Positions 24,536-34,668 of a stretch of 64,000 nucleotides of DNA are shown here, in pieces (positions within the stretch are counted from its first letter, which is position 1; each line of letters starts with the position of its first letter). The stretch comes from an uncultured Winogradskyella sp. Lineage in GTDB: Bacteria; Bacteroidota; Bacteroidia; Flavobacteriales; Flavobacteriaceae. The position numbers were made by a program, and so were the translations under genes. Under the pieces are notes generated by a model. The model was given only the letters and a program-made list of their open reading frames with translations, ran no database searches and was not told the DNA's origin. The stretch lies in contig NZ_CANMXL010000004.1 in NCBI RefSeq assembly GCF_947501905.1, forward strand, positions 456,777-520,776, given 5' to 3'.

Positions 24536-25567
24536 ATGAAGATATTAGTTGTTCCCCTGCTACTTTTAGTTGGTACATGTTCTAATCAACGACACAGTGA
24601 AAAAGTTGATGATTTAAAAAACTCAATATCTTATTCTGAAAAAGCTCCTGTAGAAACGTATCTAAATACAATTACTACTGAAGACTTAAAAATCCACCTT
24701 AACGAAATTGCTTCAGATAAGTATGCTGGTCGTAGAGCTGGTGCTGATGGGCATAATGAGGTTTGTGATTATATCCGTAAGTATTACGATTCACTACAAA
24801 TAAAAGCACCGAAGACGTATCCTGATTATTTTCAAACTATACCAGAATCATATTTACCAGAAGAACTAAGAACCTCACAAAATGTGGTTGCTTATATAGA
24901 AGGTTCAGAATTCCCAGAAGAAGTTTTAGTGATTTCTGCGCACTCAGACCATATGGGTGTAATCGATGGTAAAATACACAATGGCGCTGATGATAATGCT
25001 TCCGGCACATCTGCAATTATGGAGATTGCACAAGCTTTTCAATTAGCAGCTGAAAATGGACACAGGCCAAGACGAAGTATCGTTTTTTTACATTTAACCG
25101 CTGAAGAATACGGCCTTTATGGCTCTCTTTTTTATACTGAAAACCCAGCTTTTCCGTTAGAAAATACTGTGGCAAATTTAAATACAGATATGATTGGTCG
25201 TGTCGACAAAAGGCATGTAGGCAATGAAGAGTATATTTATTTAATAGGTTCTGACCGTATTAGTACAGAGTTAGATTTTATAGTCCGTAAAGCCAATGAA
25301 GAGTTTACACATCTAGAACTCGATTATAAATACAATGCTTTAAACGACTCTAACAGATACTATAGCCGTTCTGATCATTACAATTTTGCACTAAAAAACG
25401 TACCTGTAATTTTCTTTTTTAATGGCGAGCATGAAGATTATCACAAGCCAACTGATACTGTAGATAAAATCAATTATAAAATTCTTCAGAAAAGAGCTCA
25501 GTTAATTTTTGCAACAGCTTGGTATGTGGCAAATTCTGATAATCCACCTGTAAAAGAAGTGCTTTGA
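24536..25567 (+). CDS. M28-family zinc aminopeptidase, lipoprotein
   Basis: A 343-residue protein with a lipobox (LLVGTC). Zinc ligands and catalytic residues are in ISAHSDHMG, HNGADDNASG, LTAEEYGLYGS, NTDMIGR and GEHEDYHKPTD. M28 enzymes remove N-terminal residues from peptides, here at the cell surface or in the periplasm. There is no PA insertion. It is a close paralogue of the next gene, 117 nt downstream; the C-terminal halves share SDHYNFA, HKPTD/HKPSD and other blocks, which suggests tandem duplication. Confidence 0.93.
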   Translation: MKILVVPLLLLVGTCSNQRHSEKVDDLKNSISYSEKAPVETYLNTITTEDLKIHLNEIASDKYAGRRAGADGHNEVCDYIRKYYDSLQIKAPKTYPDYFQTIPESYLPEELRTSQNVVAYIEGSEFPEEVLVISAHSDHMGVIDGKIHNGADDNASGTSAIMEIAQAFQLAAENGHRPRRSIVFLHLTAEEYGLYGSLFYTENPAFPLENTVANLNTDMIGRVDKRHVGNEEYIYLIGSDRISTELDFIVRKANEEFTHLELDYKYNALNDSNRYYSRSDHYNFALKNVPVIFFFNGEHEDYHKPTDTVDKINYKILQKRAQLIFATAWYVANSDNPPVKEVL

Positions 25568-25684
25568 TGTTAAAGTATGTTAATCAAACATTGATTTGTA
25601 TTTTTACTCCTCAATATTTGGTTATTTTTAAACCCAAGACTAAATACAATCCATAATTAACCAAAAACAAAATTCAATTATATA

Positions 25685-27241
25685 ATGAAAAGATTAATTC
25701 CTATCATATGTTTATCTACCATCTTATTTGCTTGTGGTGGTGGAAAAGGTAATAGCTCAAAAACTTCAAGTAAAAGTGTTGCGAATCCTGCAGACTATGC
25801 AAAAACGATAACTCAAGAAGAGCTTAAAACCTTATTGTACAAATATGCTTCTGATGAATTTGAAGGAAGAAATACTGGAGAAAAAGGTCAAAAAATGGCT
25901 GTTGAATATTTGAAGAGTCAATATATGTCCATGGGAATTTCATCACCTTATAGTGGTGATGATTATTTTCAAGAAGTTCCACTTCAAAAACAAAAAGTAG
26001 CTGAAGCAGAAATTATGGTTAACGGAACGTCTTACGATGCTTACACTAATCATATTGTCTTAGCAATCTCAAAAAGCTTAGACTTAAAAACATCAGAAAT
26101 CGTTTATGTAGGTCATGGTATTGATGCAGAAAATTATTCAGATTATAAAGATATTGATGTTAAAGGAAAAATTGTTTTAGCAAAAGCAGGTGAACCTAAA
26201 GATGCTAGCGGAAACTACATAACCTCTGGAACAACAGAAAATACAAAATGGACAAATGGTCGTCAATCTTTATCTAGTAAAAGAGAAGCTGCAAAAGATA
26301 ATGGCGCAAAAGCTATATTATATTTTGATGGTAATTTATTTTCTAGATATGCACCTTTCTACAAAAGAGGAATTTCTGGAAGACTATCTTTAAAGACAAA
26401 AAGTGATGATTTTGCTTTTCTTATGATTGAAGAAAACTTAGCTAAGGCTTTACATGGGTCAATATCTGAAGATGGTTCAGCAAAAGTTTTAAACACTGAT
26501 TTAACATTAAAGGCCGAAAGAAAAACTGAAGACATCATGTCGGAAAATGTTGTGGCTTTTATAAAAGGTTCGGAAAAACCTGATGAAATATTAGTTATAT
26601 CTGCACATTTGGATCATGAAGGTATTAAAAACGGTCAAGTATATAACGGTGCAGATGATGATGGCTCTGGTACTGTAGCCATTTTAGAAATTGCTGAAGC
26701 TTTTCAAGAAGCAGTAAAAAACGGACACTCACCTAAGCGTTCTATATTGTTTTTACATGTTACTGGTGAAGAAAAAGGCCTTTTAGGGTCACGATATTAC
26801 ACAGATATGGATCCTATTTTCCCTCTTGAGAATACTGTTGCTGATTTAAATATAGATATGATAGGTAGAATTGACCCTAAACGAGAGGAAGGTGACCGTA
26901 ACTATGTTTACCTTATTGGTAGTGACAAATTAAGTACTGAGTTGCATGAGCTATCTGAAGAAGTCAATAAAAAGTATACTAACATAGAATTAGATTACAC
27001 ATACAATGACGAAAATGACCCTAACCGTTATTATTACCGTTCTGATCATTATAATTTTGCTAAAAACAATGTTCCAGTAATTTTCTATTTCAACGGAACT
27101 CACGCAGATTATCACAAACCAAGTGATACACCGGATAAAATTGAATATGATTTATTGGAAAACAGAGCCCGCTTAGTTTTTTATACAGCTTGGGAAGTTA
27201 CCAATAGAGATAAACGTATTGTGGCAGATAAAGCTGAATAA
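25685..27241 (+). CDS. M28-family zinc aminopeptidase with PA-type insertion
   Basis: A 518-residue lipoprotein (LFACGG). Compared with its neighbour it has about 170 extra residues (roughly 105-270), with the look of a protease-associated domain (KGKIVLAKAG, AKAILYFDGN). The M28 residues are ISAHLDHEG, NGADDDGSG, VTGEEKGLLGS, NIDMIGR and THADYHKPSD. It likely digests peptides outside the cytoplasm. It ends before a bidirectional terminator. Confidence 0.94.
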   Translation: MKRLIPIICLSTILFACGGGKGNSSKTSSKSVANPADYAKTITQEELKTLLYKYASDEFEGRNTGEKGQKMAVEYLKSQYMSMGISSPYSGDDYFQEVPLQKQKVAEAEIMVNGTSYDAYTNHIVLAISKSLDLKTSEIVYVGHGIDAENYSDYKDIDVKGKIVLAKAGEPKDASGNYITSGTTENTKWTNGRQSLSSKREAAKDNGAKAILYFDGNLFSRYAPFYKRGISGRLSLKTKSDDFAFLMIEENLAKALHGSISEDGSAKVLNTDLTLKAERKTEDIMSENVVAFIKGSEKPDEILVISAHLDHEGIKNGQVYNGADDDGSGTVAILEIAEAFQEAVKNGHSPKRSILFLHVTGEEKGLLGSRYYTDMDPIFPLENTVADLNIDMIGRIDPKREEGDRNYVYLIGSDKLSTELHELSEEVNKKYTNIELDYTYNDENDPNRYYYRSDHYNFAKNNVPVIFYFNGTHADYHKPSDTPDKIEYDLLENRARLVFYTAWEVTNRDKRIVADKAE

Positions 27242-27267
27242 TATTCGCAATGTTATAGAAACAAAAA

Positions 27268-27293
27268 AAGCCTTTCATTATATGAAAGGCTTT
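27268..27293. terminator. Bidirectional terminator
   Basis: AAAGCCTTTCAT and ATGAAAGGCTTT form a perfect 12-bp stem with a 3-nt loop, with an A run before and a T run after. It serves the peptidase gene from the left and tRNA-His from the right. Confidence 0.92.
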
Positions 27294-27301
27294 TTATTTT
27301 G

Positions 27302-27376
27302 GGTGGAAGACCGGTCTCGAACCGGCGACCTCCGGTACCACAAACCGGCGCTCTAACCAACTGAGCTACAACCACC
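27302..27376 (-). tRNA. tRNA-His (GUG)
   Basis: The anticodon arm CCGGT-TTGTGGT-ACCGG gives GUG. The 5' end is GGTGG, with the extra G(-1) of tRNA-His facing C73. CCA is not encoded. In the acceptor stem, GTGGTTG faces CTTCCAC, which leaves two neighbouring U-U pairs. Confidence 0.93.
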
Positions 27377-27436
27377 ATTTTAATTAGGACTGCAAATGTA
27401 AATTATTTCCCATTTTCTGCAAAGGCTTTTTTTAAC

Positions 27437-28156
27437 TTATTTTAAATCAAATAAGCTTTCCACAGCAGGGTAACGCTCAACTGTATAACCTTCAGCGTAT
27501 TCTACTCCTACCATGCGTCCAGTGTTTCTTGCGCGATACTCAATACTATCGGAAAAATTCTTACTAGATATTGGCGTTTCTGGCTCTTTACTATCCGGGT
27601 TATAAAACTGTGTTTTATAAGCAAATACAGATGTCATTTTTTGTTCCATAAAACCCGTTATATCAACTACAACATCAGGCTTTAAATCTTTCCATTGAAT
27701 ATAATGATAAACCCCTTTAGGTCGCCATGGTGATTGACTCTCACCATTAACCGAAGTTTCAATCTTAATTAAACCACTTAAAAAACAAGCATCACTAACC
27801 AGTTCACTTCCTTTTCCATGATCTATATGTCTATCATCAATTGCATTACAAAGCACAATTTCTGGCTGATACTTTCTAATCATTTTAATAACTTCTAATT
27901 GATGTGCCTTATCATTAATAAAAAAGCCATCTGCAAAAGCTACATTTTCTCTAACTACTACACCTAATATTTTTGCAGCATCAGCAGCTTCTTGATCTCT
28001 GGTTTCTGCTGTTCCTCGTGTGCCTAACTCTCCACGAGTTAGATCAAGAATGCCTACTTTTTTTCCATTGGCAACTTCTTTGGCAACTGTTCCTCCACAA
28101 CCCAACTCTACATCATCAGGATGTGCACCTATGGCTAATATATCTAATTTCATCAT
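27437..28156 (-). CDS. bshB1: BshB1, bacillithiol biosynthesis deacetylase
   Basis: A 239-residue LmbE/PIG-L-type zinc hydrolase with GAHPDDVELGCGG at the start, DLTRGELGTRG, and DDRHIDHGKG. It removes the acetyl group from GlcNAc-malate in the second step of bacillithiol synthesis in the cytoplasm. The spacing of motifs and the end TGRMVGVEYAEGY follow BshB1 rather than other PIG-L proteins. Two adjacent ATGs (28156, 28153) are possible starts. It is 21 nt behind the trans-sulfuration gene, and both relate to thiol metabolism. Confidence 0.93.
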   Translation of the reverse strand: MMKLDILAIGAHPDDVELGCGGTVAKEVANGKKVGILDLTRGELGTRGTAETRDQEAADAAKILGVVVRENVAFADGFFINDKAHQLEVIKMIRKYQPEIVLCNAIDDRHIDHGKGSELVSDACFLSGLIKIETSVNGESQSPWRPKGVYHYIQWKDLKPDVVVDITGFMEQKMTSVFAYKTQFYNPDSKEPETPISSKNFSDSIEYRARNTGRMVGVEYAEGYTVERYPAVESLFDLK

Positions 28157-28177
28157 AATATTTTAAAACATCATCAA

Positions 28178-29323
28178 CTATGCTTCCATAGCTTGTTCAA
28201 TATCTTTCTTTAAATCTTTAAGGTCTTCTATTCCAACAGAAAAACGAATCAATTGGTCACTTATACCTACCGCTTTACGCTCTTCTTGAGTTAATAATGC
28301 ATGTGAAGTCAAATGAGGAGAAACAACTGTACTCTCTATTCCTGCTAAACTCATAGACGATTTTATCAATTTTAATGCTCTCTGAAATCTCTCAGAATCT
28401 AAACTTTCATCTAGTTCAAAAGATAACATAGCACCAAAACCTTTCATTTGGACTTTCGCTAATTTATGCTCAGGATGAGATTTTAAACCTGGGTAATAAA
28501 CCTTCGAAACTTTTGGATGTTTGTTTAACCATTTGGCAATTTTTAAAGCGTTTTTTGTTTGTGCTTTAACTCGTAATCCTAAAGTTTTCATACTGCGCTC
28601 TAACATCCAAACCGTCATATCGCTTAGGCTGCCTCCTAAATTCTTTGAGACATTCCATATACGCTCTATATGCTCATTAGAACTTGCCACAGCTCCTGCA
28701 CAAATATCGCTATGACCTCCAAAATACTTGGTGGCCGAATGCATTATCATATCAACACCATACTCAATTGGGTTTTGATTTACAGGTGATGCAAACGTAT
28801 TATCAATAGAAGTTAATATGCCTTTTGACTTTGCCAACTCAGTAATAGTCTTAATATTAGTTATTGTAAGTAATGGGTTTGAAGGCGTTTCAATATGTAT
28901 CAGCCTTGTATTTGACTGAATAGCAGCTTCAAAATCTTCAACCTTATAACCATTAGTAAAGGTATATTCTATACCATATTTTGGGAATTCTTCTTTTATA
29001 AAATTAACTGTACCTCCATAGAGCGTATTCTGTACGACTAAATGATCACCTTTACTTAAAAAAGCCAAAAACATATGGCTAATTGCAGCCATACCTGACC
29101 CAAATATCATAGCAGCTTCTGTACCTTCTAATGCTGCAATTTTTTTTGATAAATACTCTTGGTTTGGCGTATTAAAATATCGAGGATACCGCTTTACATC
29201 CACATCCAAAAATTCATACGATGAACTCAAATACATTGGAGAGACAGCACCTTTAAACTGCTCATCTTTAATTTCACCAATATGCGTGCATATAGTATTT
29301 ACACCTAATTTATCTTTTGACAT
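28178..29323 (-). CDS. PLP-dependent trans-sulfuration enzyme (cystathionine gamma-synthase/lyase family)
   Basis: A 381-residue protein with RYFNTPNQEYL, GSGMAAISH, the PLP lysine in HSATKYFGGHSD and the late SMSLAGIESTVVSP. Family members make or cleave cystathionine or degrade methionine. Which reaction applies cannot be decided from sequence. Placement next to bshB1 suggests cysteine supply for bacillithiol, as an inference. Confidence 0.9.
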   Translation of the reverse strand: MSKDKLGVNTICTHIGEIKDEQFKGAVSPMYLSSSYEFLDVDVKRYPRYFNTPNQEYLSKKIAALEGTEAAMIFGSGMAAISHMFLAFLSKGDHLVVQNTLYGGTVNFIKEEFPKYGIEYTFTNGYKVEDFEAAIQSNTRLIHIETPSNPLLTITNIKTITELAKSKGILTSIDNTFASPVNQNPIEYGVDMIMHSATKYFGGHSDICAGAVASSNEHIERIWNVSKNLGGSLSDMTVWMLERSMKTLGLRVKAQTKNALKIAKWLNKHPKVSKVYYPGLKSHPEHKLAKVQMKGFGAMLSFELDESLDSERFQRALKLIKSSMSLAGIESTVVSPHLTSHALLTQEERKAVGISDQLIRFSVGIEDLKDLKKDIEQAMEA

Positions 29324-29363
29324 AATGTGTATTTTTATTACTATAAAAGTAATGAAAAGTGTG

Positions 29364-30770
29364 TTATACTTTTACTGATTTCCAATATCCTTTTTTGAAC
29401 CAAACAATACCTAAAACTACGATGAGAACCTCAGCTAAAGTTATTGCTAAAAATACACCTAATGGTCCAAAATCAAATGTCAACGCCATGAGGTAAGCAA
29501 ATGGTAATTGAAATAACCAAAAACATATAAAGTTAATCCAAGTTGGTGTTTTCGTATCTCCTGCTCCGTTAAAGGCATTAATGACTACCATACCATAGCC
29601 ATAGAAAATATAACCAGCTGCAATAATTCTAAGACAAAGAGCGCCATTTTTAACCACCTCAGCTTCTTGAGAAAATAATCCAACAATTTGTGGTGCGAAT
29701 AATAAATAAATAACAGAAACTATACCCATAAAAACAGCACTATACTTTCCGGTTTTCCATACAGATTGTTCTGCACGGTCAGGTTTCTTTGCACCTAAAT
29801 TCTGACCAACTAATGTTGCTGCTGCATTACTCATTCCCCATGCTGGCATTAGTGTAAACATCATAACACGAATAGCTATTGTGTAACCTGCTAATACTTC
29901 ACTACCAAATTCGCTCATAATACGCATTAAAATAACCCATGACGATGTTCCTATTAAGAATTGTCCAATACCTCCTAGAGAAACTTTAATAAGGTTAACC
30001 ATAACAGCCACTCTTATGACTAGGTCTCTAAAACTAACTTTTATTCGACTCCATCCGTAAAACAGTACAACTAATTGAAATATAACTGCCGTACCTCTAC
30101 CAATTGTCGTAGCTATTGCAGCGCCTTGTACACTATAAGCAGGAATTGGTCCAAATCCAAAAATAAATATGGGATCTAAAATAATATTTAAACCATTGGA
30201 TACAATTAAAGCCCACATAGCTACTGAAGCATCTCCTGCGCCTCTAAAAATGGCATTGATTAAAAAGAGTAACATAATTGTTACGTTACCTCCTAAAAGT
30301 ATTTGTGTGTAACCATAACCCTCTTCTATGAGGTCTGCTTCTCCGCCCATAAGGCCAAGAATCTCTTTAGGATATATAATTCCTATGACACTAATAAAAG
30401 CAGCGACTATAACACCTAAGAATATGACTTGTACTGCAGCTTGAGAAGCACCTTCATTATCTTTTTCACCAATTCGTCTTGCCACTATAGCAGTAGCAGC
30501 CATACTAAGACCAATTGCTACAGCATATACAAGAGTAATAACAGATTCTGTAAGACCAATAGTAGCTACAGCATTAACACTAACTTGAGAGACGTAAAAA
30601 ATATCTACGATAGCAAAAATAGATTCCATGAGCATTTCCAATATCATTGGAATGGATAACATAAAGACGGCTCTTCGGATACTACCAGAAGTAAATTCTT
30701 GTTCCTTACCAGAAACAGCGATTTTAAAATATTTTAAAAATTGTTTTATTGAGATTTTATTTGATTGCAT
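29364..30770 (-). CDS. MATE-family efflux transporter
   Basis: A 468-residue protein with twelve hydrophobic helices in two similar halves and MATE landmarks such as GSIRRAVFMLSIPMILEML, GAGDASVAMWAL and GAGDTKTPTWINF. It exports cationic drugs or metabolites in exchange for Na+ or H+ at the inner membrane. The ATG at 30770 is chosen because the longer frame to 30875 has a non-conserved leader. The 162-nt gap to the next gene upstream holds two hairpins, so it has its own transcript. Confidence 0.92.
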   Translation of the reverse strand: MQSNKISIKQFLKYFKIAVSGKEQEFTSGSIRRAVFMLSIPMILEMLMESIFAIVDIFYVSQVSVNAVATIGLTESVITLVYAVAIGLSMAATAIVARRIGEKDNEGASQAAVQVIFLGVIVAAFISVIGIIYPKEILGLMGGEADLIEEGYGYTQILLGGNVTIMLLFLINAIFRGAGDASVAMWALIVSNGLNIILDPIFIFGFGPIPAYSVQGAAIATTIGRGTAVIFQLVVLFYGWSRIKVSFRDLVIRVAVMVNLIKVSLGGIGQFLIGTSSWVILMRIMSEFGSEVLAGYTIAIRVMMFTLMPAWGMSNAAATLVGQNLGAKKPDRAEQSVWKTGKYSAVFMGIVSVIYLLFAPQIVGLFSQEAEVVKNGALCLRIIAAGYIFYGYGMVVINAFNGAGDTKTPTWINFICFWLFQLPFAYLMALTFDFGPLGVFLAITLAEVLIVVLGIVWFKKGYWKSVKV

Positions 30771-30799
30771 AGTTGAAATAAGTTTAATATAAAATACAT

Positions 30800-30850
30800 C
30801 AAGTAATATTTTTACTTGACAAAAAGACATCGCATGAAGAAGCGATGATT
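30800..30850 (-). terminator. Two hairpins between the ccs genes and the MATE gene
   Basis: CATCGC/GCGATG (30828-30847), followed leftward by a U-rich run, can end the transcript of the small ccs-associated genes. CAAGTAA/TTACTTG (30800-30818) lies between it and the MATE start and may be a leader element. Confidence 0.6.
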
Positions 30851-30932
30851 TTCCCTGAATGTTTAACTTATGCAATCATAATGGCAAATATGCACATTAT
30901 TTTTGAATTAAAAGAAATGTAATAAGTAATTA

Positions 30933-31043
30933 CTAATTTCTTTTTCCAATATTATTATAAGCTCTAATGATAAGAACTGCCCAAAGCGCTACTAATGCAG
31001 AGACTACAATAGAGAACCAAAATACGATATCATCTGCCTCCAT
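30933..31043 (-). CDS. 36-residue single-helix membrane protein
   Basis: The frame gives a short acidic start (MEADDIVFW), one hydrophobic helix and a basic end (NNIGKRN). Its start overlaps the upstream small gene by 14 nt, which argues for a real coupled gene. Position next to the cytochrome c biogenesis gene suggests a CcmD- or cytochrome-oxidase-like small subunit; this is a guess. Confidence 0.6.
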   Translation of the reverse strand: MEADDIVFWFSIVVSALVALWAVLIIRAYNNIGKRN

Positions 31044-31218
31044 TGTTTAAGATTTTAAGGTAAATCATTACACCTAGTAACGTTGGAGCCCAAAGCCCTA
31101 CAAAGATACCGTGCAATCTATCACCAGTTAAGAATAAGTATTCTGCGACAATAATTATGACTGCACATAAGACTAGCATTAAGAAATTTGCAGTGCCTAA
31201 CTTTTTGAAGTTATTCAT
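31030..31218 (-). CDS. Small two-helix membrane protein
   Basis: A 62-residue protein with two hydrophobic segments (FLMLVLCAVIIIVAEYLFL and IFVGLWAPTLLGVMIYL) and positive ends. It lies 75 nt downstream of the cytochrome c biogenesis gene and overlaps the 36-residue gene. I do not recognise the family. Confidence 0.7.
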   Translation of the reverse strand: MNNFKKLGTANFLMLVLCAVIIIVAEYLFLTGDRLHGIFVGLWAPTLLGVMIYLKILNNGGR

Positions 31219-31293
31219 TTAATGAGTTGGTTTTATGTCAACAAGTTAATAAAAATGAATTTTACTTCAATAAATTCTAGTAAAATAAATATA

Positions 31294-34200
31294 CTAGTAA
31301 TGCTGCTTATGTTTTCTAAAAGCAAAAAAGGCAACTATAGCAATAATACTTAATGTAATTGCTATAAATTGAAAACTTAAAATCTGGTCTCCACTCGCAT
31401 AGGAATGTAATCCTGATAAATAGAAATTCACACCGAAATAGGTCATTAGAATACTACCAAATGCCAAAATAGACATCAAGTTATATATCCACTTTCCTCT
31501 TAATCCTGGCACCAAACGCATGTGTATTACAAAAGCATAAATCATAATACTTATTAATGCCCAGGTTTCTTTTGGATCCCAACCCCAATAACGACCCCAA
31601 CTTTCGTTTGCCCACATACCACCTAAAAAGTTACCAATAGTTAGCATTACTAAACCAACAGTTAGAGCCATCTCGTTAATAATGGTTAACTCTTTGATGT
31701 TAATGAGCATGCGTTCTTTATTTTCTTTATTTGTAAAAATCATTAGTAATAACGATACTAAACCTAATATCATTCCCAGAGCAAAAGGCCCATAACTAGC
31801 CACAATTACGGCGACATGAATCATCAACCAATAACTATTAAGAACTGGTTGTAAATTTGCTATGGCTGGGTCCATCCAATTCCAATGTGCAATCATTAAT
31901 ATCATTGAAGTTACAAATGCTGAAGAGGCTACTGTTAAAGTCGAAGCACCTCTTTTCCCTAGAATGACTAGAACAATTCCCGAAATATTCCATTTGTGAA
32001 TTTTTTCTTTTTTTCCTTTTAAACCTAATAATAATCCAAACAACATTGTAGCCCAAGCCACATAAATCATGGATTCATAAGCATCACTCCATGGTGCGTG
32101 TCCTGATAAATACCAACGTAATATTAAACCTCCTGTATGCAATAAGAAGAGTAAAATAATAACTCCTACTAAAACATTGATAGCTGTTTTTAGACCTTTA
32201 CTCTTGTATTTAAAAATCTGGGCGATGATTAGAATAAAAAGTAAAGTTCCTGCATACATATACCAACTAAAAAGCTTTTTAAAAATATCATATTTGTTAT
32301 ATGTTATTTCAGCATTAATCTTATTATCCGAAAGCATAACTTTGCTTCCGTATTTGTTTTGCGCCTTACGAAAACCATCTAATAAGGCTTCAGCTTTAGA
32401 AAAATCTCCCGATTGCTTTGCTTGGTTTAAGGTCAGCAAATATGCACTAAACCCATTATTAATAAAATTGCCATAAAGTGAATCTTTAATCTTGCTTCTG
32501 TACTCCCCAAGTCTAAATTCATCCGAAGAAATCCACTTGTTATTTTCATCTTCAGGAATAGGAAAAATCTTTACCGAATTACCTTCAACTACATCAAATA
32601 ATAATCGCACTCTATCATTTGTTTCTCTAAACTCTTTCTGAAAACCATTTGGTATTTGCGCCTTATATGCTTCAGCTAAATATGGCTCAAGTTTATATAC
32701 GCCTTTCTCGGTAAAGAAGTCTACAAAACGAACATGTTTTTGAGATTTATCAACACCAATAATTTTACGAATAGAATCACCCTTTTTAAGCTTTAGATAT
32801 ATAACCGGTGTGTTGGTCCATAATTGAGGGCTCTCTTGCATAGACAAAAAGACCTGCGTAGCATCAAAATCTTCGTATGTGTCACTTTTGCTAAGCTTGC
32901 GCAAAATTTCAGATGCAAATGTATGCATTGGCATCATACGACCACTTACATCTTGAACAACCATTTTGGCAAACTTGTCTGTATGCACTTTCGGTGTTAT
33001 ATTAGCTTTTAATATGGAATCTATTTGCGCTTTCTGTAACTCCATACCATGATTATGACCATCATTAGCAGAATGTTCTTGTCCAAAACCAAACAAGCCA
33101 AACATTAATAGAAACGCAGTAAGTATCTCTGCCTTTTTCTTTTTTATTTTTTCTAATTGCTTACGCAAATCATCAAAACGTGTATGTCTTGCAAACAGAA
33201 TTGCCATAAGCCCAAAGTATAACATAAAATAGCCCGCGTATGTAATGTATGTTCCCCACATATCATGATTTACAGAAAGTATAGTTCCTTTTTCGTCTGG
33301 ATCAAAACCAGACTGAAAAAAACGATAACCTCGATGGTCTAATATGTTATTCATATAAATATGATAATCAAAATCTTCGCTTTGTTTATCTAAAACCGTG
33401 ACTTTACTTTCGTATGAAGAATACTGATTTTCCGTTCCTGGATATTTTTCGGCTATAAAGTCATTCAGTTTTACTGAAAATGGTAATTCAATAATCTTTG
33501 AACCATATTGAATGTCTATATCCAACCCTCCTACTTTAAGAGTTTCAAAACCATTATTTGTGCCCTGACCACCTAATAGACCTACTTCTTTAGTTTCACC
33601 ATTAGCTGTAATATCTAAGATAACGCCATCCTCATCATTTTTAAGTATTTGAGATTTTTTTACAACAGCAAATTCGCCTTTAACTACTGGCTTAGGGAAT
33701 ACCATTTGCATGTTTTCGATGATGTATCTTGAGCGTAATACCAATCGCTGTAAACTATCTTTGATGAGTTTGCCTTGAGACATGGTTGCCATAGTCAGAT
33801 ATTCACCTTCGTAAGGCGAATCTATAAATATTCCTTCATCTGTATTTGTAATATTTATAGCGCCTTCTTGATATTTATTAAGCGTAAATAATATGTTGTG
33901 AATACTCTGAGTCTGGCCTTCTTTAAGAAAATGATTATGAGGTTTGCCTCCTCCAGCTTCAACAATTTTGAGGTATTTTTCGCCATTATCAGTAGGAATA
34001 ATATCTTTTTCTGCTCCAGTGATAAACTCTTTAACAGTTATAGTAATGGGAGTCCCACCATAATCATAGGTTTCTTCAAAATCGTTATCTAAACGCTGTG
34101 AAAAATCAACTTCCTCTTCAAAATTGCGTTGCTGTAACTGTCCATTTATTTCGTAATCACCAACTATTCTACCTTTAATGTAGGTTTTTAGAGATAGCAT

Positions 34201-34554
34201 CTGATTCTCTGTTGCACCTTCGCGAATTGCCATTGCACCTTCATAACCAATATAGCGTGTAACAAAAGCGCCTAGCAAAATGAAAATAAATGATAAATGT
34301 AATATCAATGTTGCCCATTTTTCTTTTCGGAATAGGCGGTATCTAAAAATGTTTCCAACAAAATTGATAATAAAAAATGCCATTATTGCTTCAAACCACC
34401 AAGTATTATATATATAATGTCTTGTAAACGGTGTTGGAGAAGTATCCATGTTACGGTCTAAAATAGTACCAACAGCCATGGCAACGGCAAAAACAATAAA
34501 TAAGGTGGCGGTAAGTCTTGTGGAAAATAGGAAATTAGCGATTTTCTTTTGCAT
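31294..34554 (-). CDS. Cytochrome c biogenesis protein, fused ResB-like and CcsA domains
   Basis: A 1086-residue inner-membrane protein. The N-terminal part (about 1-460) is ResB/Ccs1-like, with four membrane helices and a large periplasmic region. A linker with HSANDGHNHGM follows, and the C-terminal part (about 760-1086) is CcsA. The haem-handling WWD-type motif reads WGRYWGWDPKETW, with conserved histidines around it. It delivers and ligates haem to apocytochromes c at the periplasmic side (System II). The fused form is usual in Bacteroidetes. Confidence 0.94.
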   Translation of the reverse strand: MQKKIANFLFSTRLTATLFIVFAVAMAVGTILDRNMDTSPTPFTRHYIYNTWWFEAIMAFFIINFVGNIFRYRLFRKEKWATLILHLSFIFILLGAFVTRYIGYEGAMAIREGATENQMLSLKTYIKGRIVGDYEINGQLQQRNFEEEVDFSQRLDNDFEETYDYGGTPITITVKEFITGAEKDIIPTDNGEKYLKIVEAGGGKPHNHFLKEGQTQSIHNILFTLNKYQEGAINITNTDEGIFIDSPYEGEYLTMATMSQGKLIKDSLQRLVLRSRYIIENMQMVFPKPVVKGEFAVVKKSQILKNDEDGVILDITANGETKEVGLLGGQGTNNGFETLKVGGLDIDIQYGSKIIELPFSVKLNDFIAEKYPGTENQYSSYESKVTVLDKQSEDFDYHIYMNNILDHRGYRFFQSGFDPDEKGTILSVNHDMWGTYITYAGYFMLYFGLMAILFARHTRFDDLRKQLEKIKKKKAEILTAFLLMFGLFGFGQEHSANDGHNHGMELQKAQIDSILKANITPKVHTDKFAKMVVQDVSGRMMPMHTFASEILRKLSKSDTYEDFDATQVFLSMQESPQLWTNTPVIYLKLKKGDSIRKIIGVDKSQKHVRFVDFFTEKGVYKLEPYLAEAYKAQIPNGFQKEFRETNDRVRLLFDVVEGNSVKIFPIPEDENNKWISSDEFRLGEYRSKIKDSLYGNFINNGFSAYLLTLNQAKQSGDFSKAEALLDGFRKAQNKYGSKVMLSDNKINAEITYNKYDIFKKLFSWYMYAGTLLFILIIAQIFKYKSKGLKTAINVLVGVIILLFLLHTGGLILRWYLSGHAPWSDAYESMIYVAWATMLFGLLLGLKGKKEKIHKWNISGIVLVILGKRGASTLTVASSAFVTSMILMIAHWNWMDPAIANLQPVLNSYWLMIHVAVIVASYGPFALGMILGLVSLLLMIFTNKENKERMLINIKELTIINEMALTVGLVMLTIGNFLGGMWANESWGRYWGWDPKETWALISIMIYAFVIHMRLVPGLRGKWIYNLMSILAFGSILMTYFGVNFYLSGLHSYASGDQILSFQFIAITLSIIAIVAFFAFRKHKQHY

Positions 34555-34636
34555 AGTGTATGCTTATTTTAAGCTCGTGCAAAGATAAGCCTTTTAACCG
34601 ATTTTTCTAACCTATGGTTTATACTAAAAGTTGTTA

Positions 34637-34653
34637 AATTTCTTTAAGAAATT
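34637..34653. other. Short perfect palindrome between ccs and globin genes
   Basis: AATTTCTT and AAGAAATT flank a single T. It lies about 80 bp upstream of the cytochrome biogenesis start and 16 bp after the globin stop. It could be an operator or a weak terminator; neither is supported further. Confidence 0.3.
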
Positions 34654-34668
34654 ATTGTCTTTATTTCG

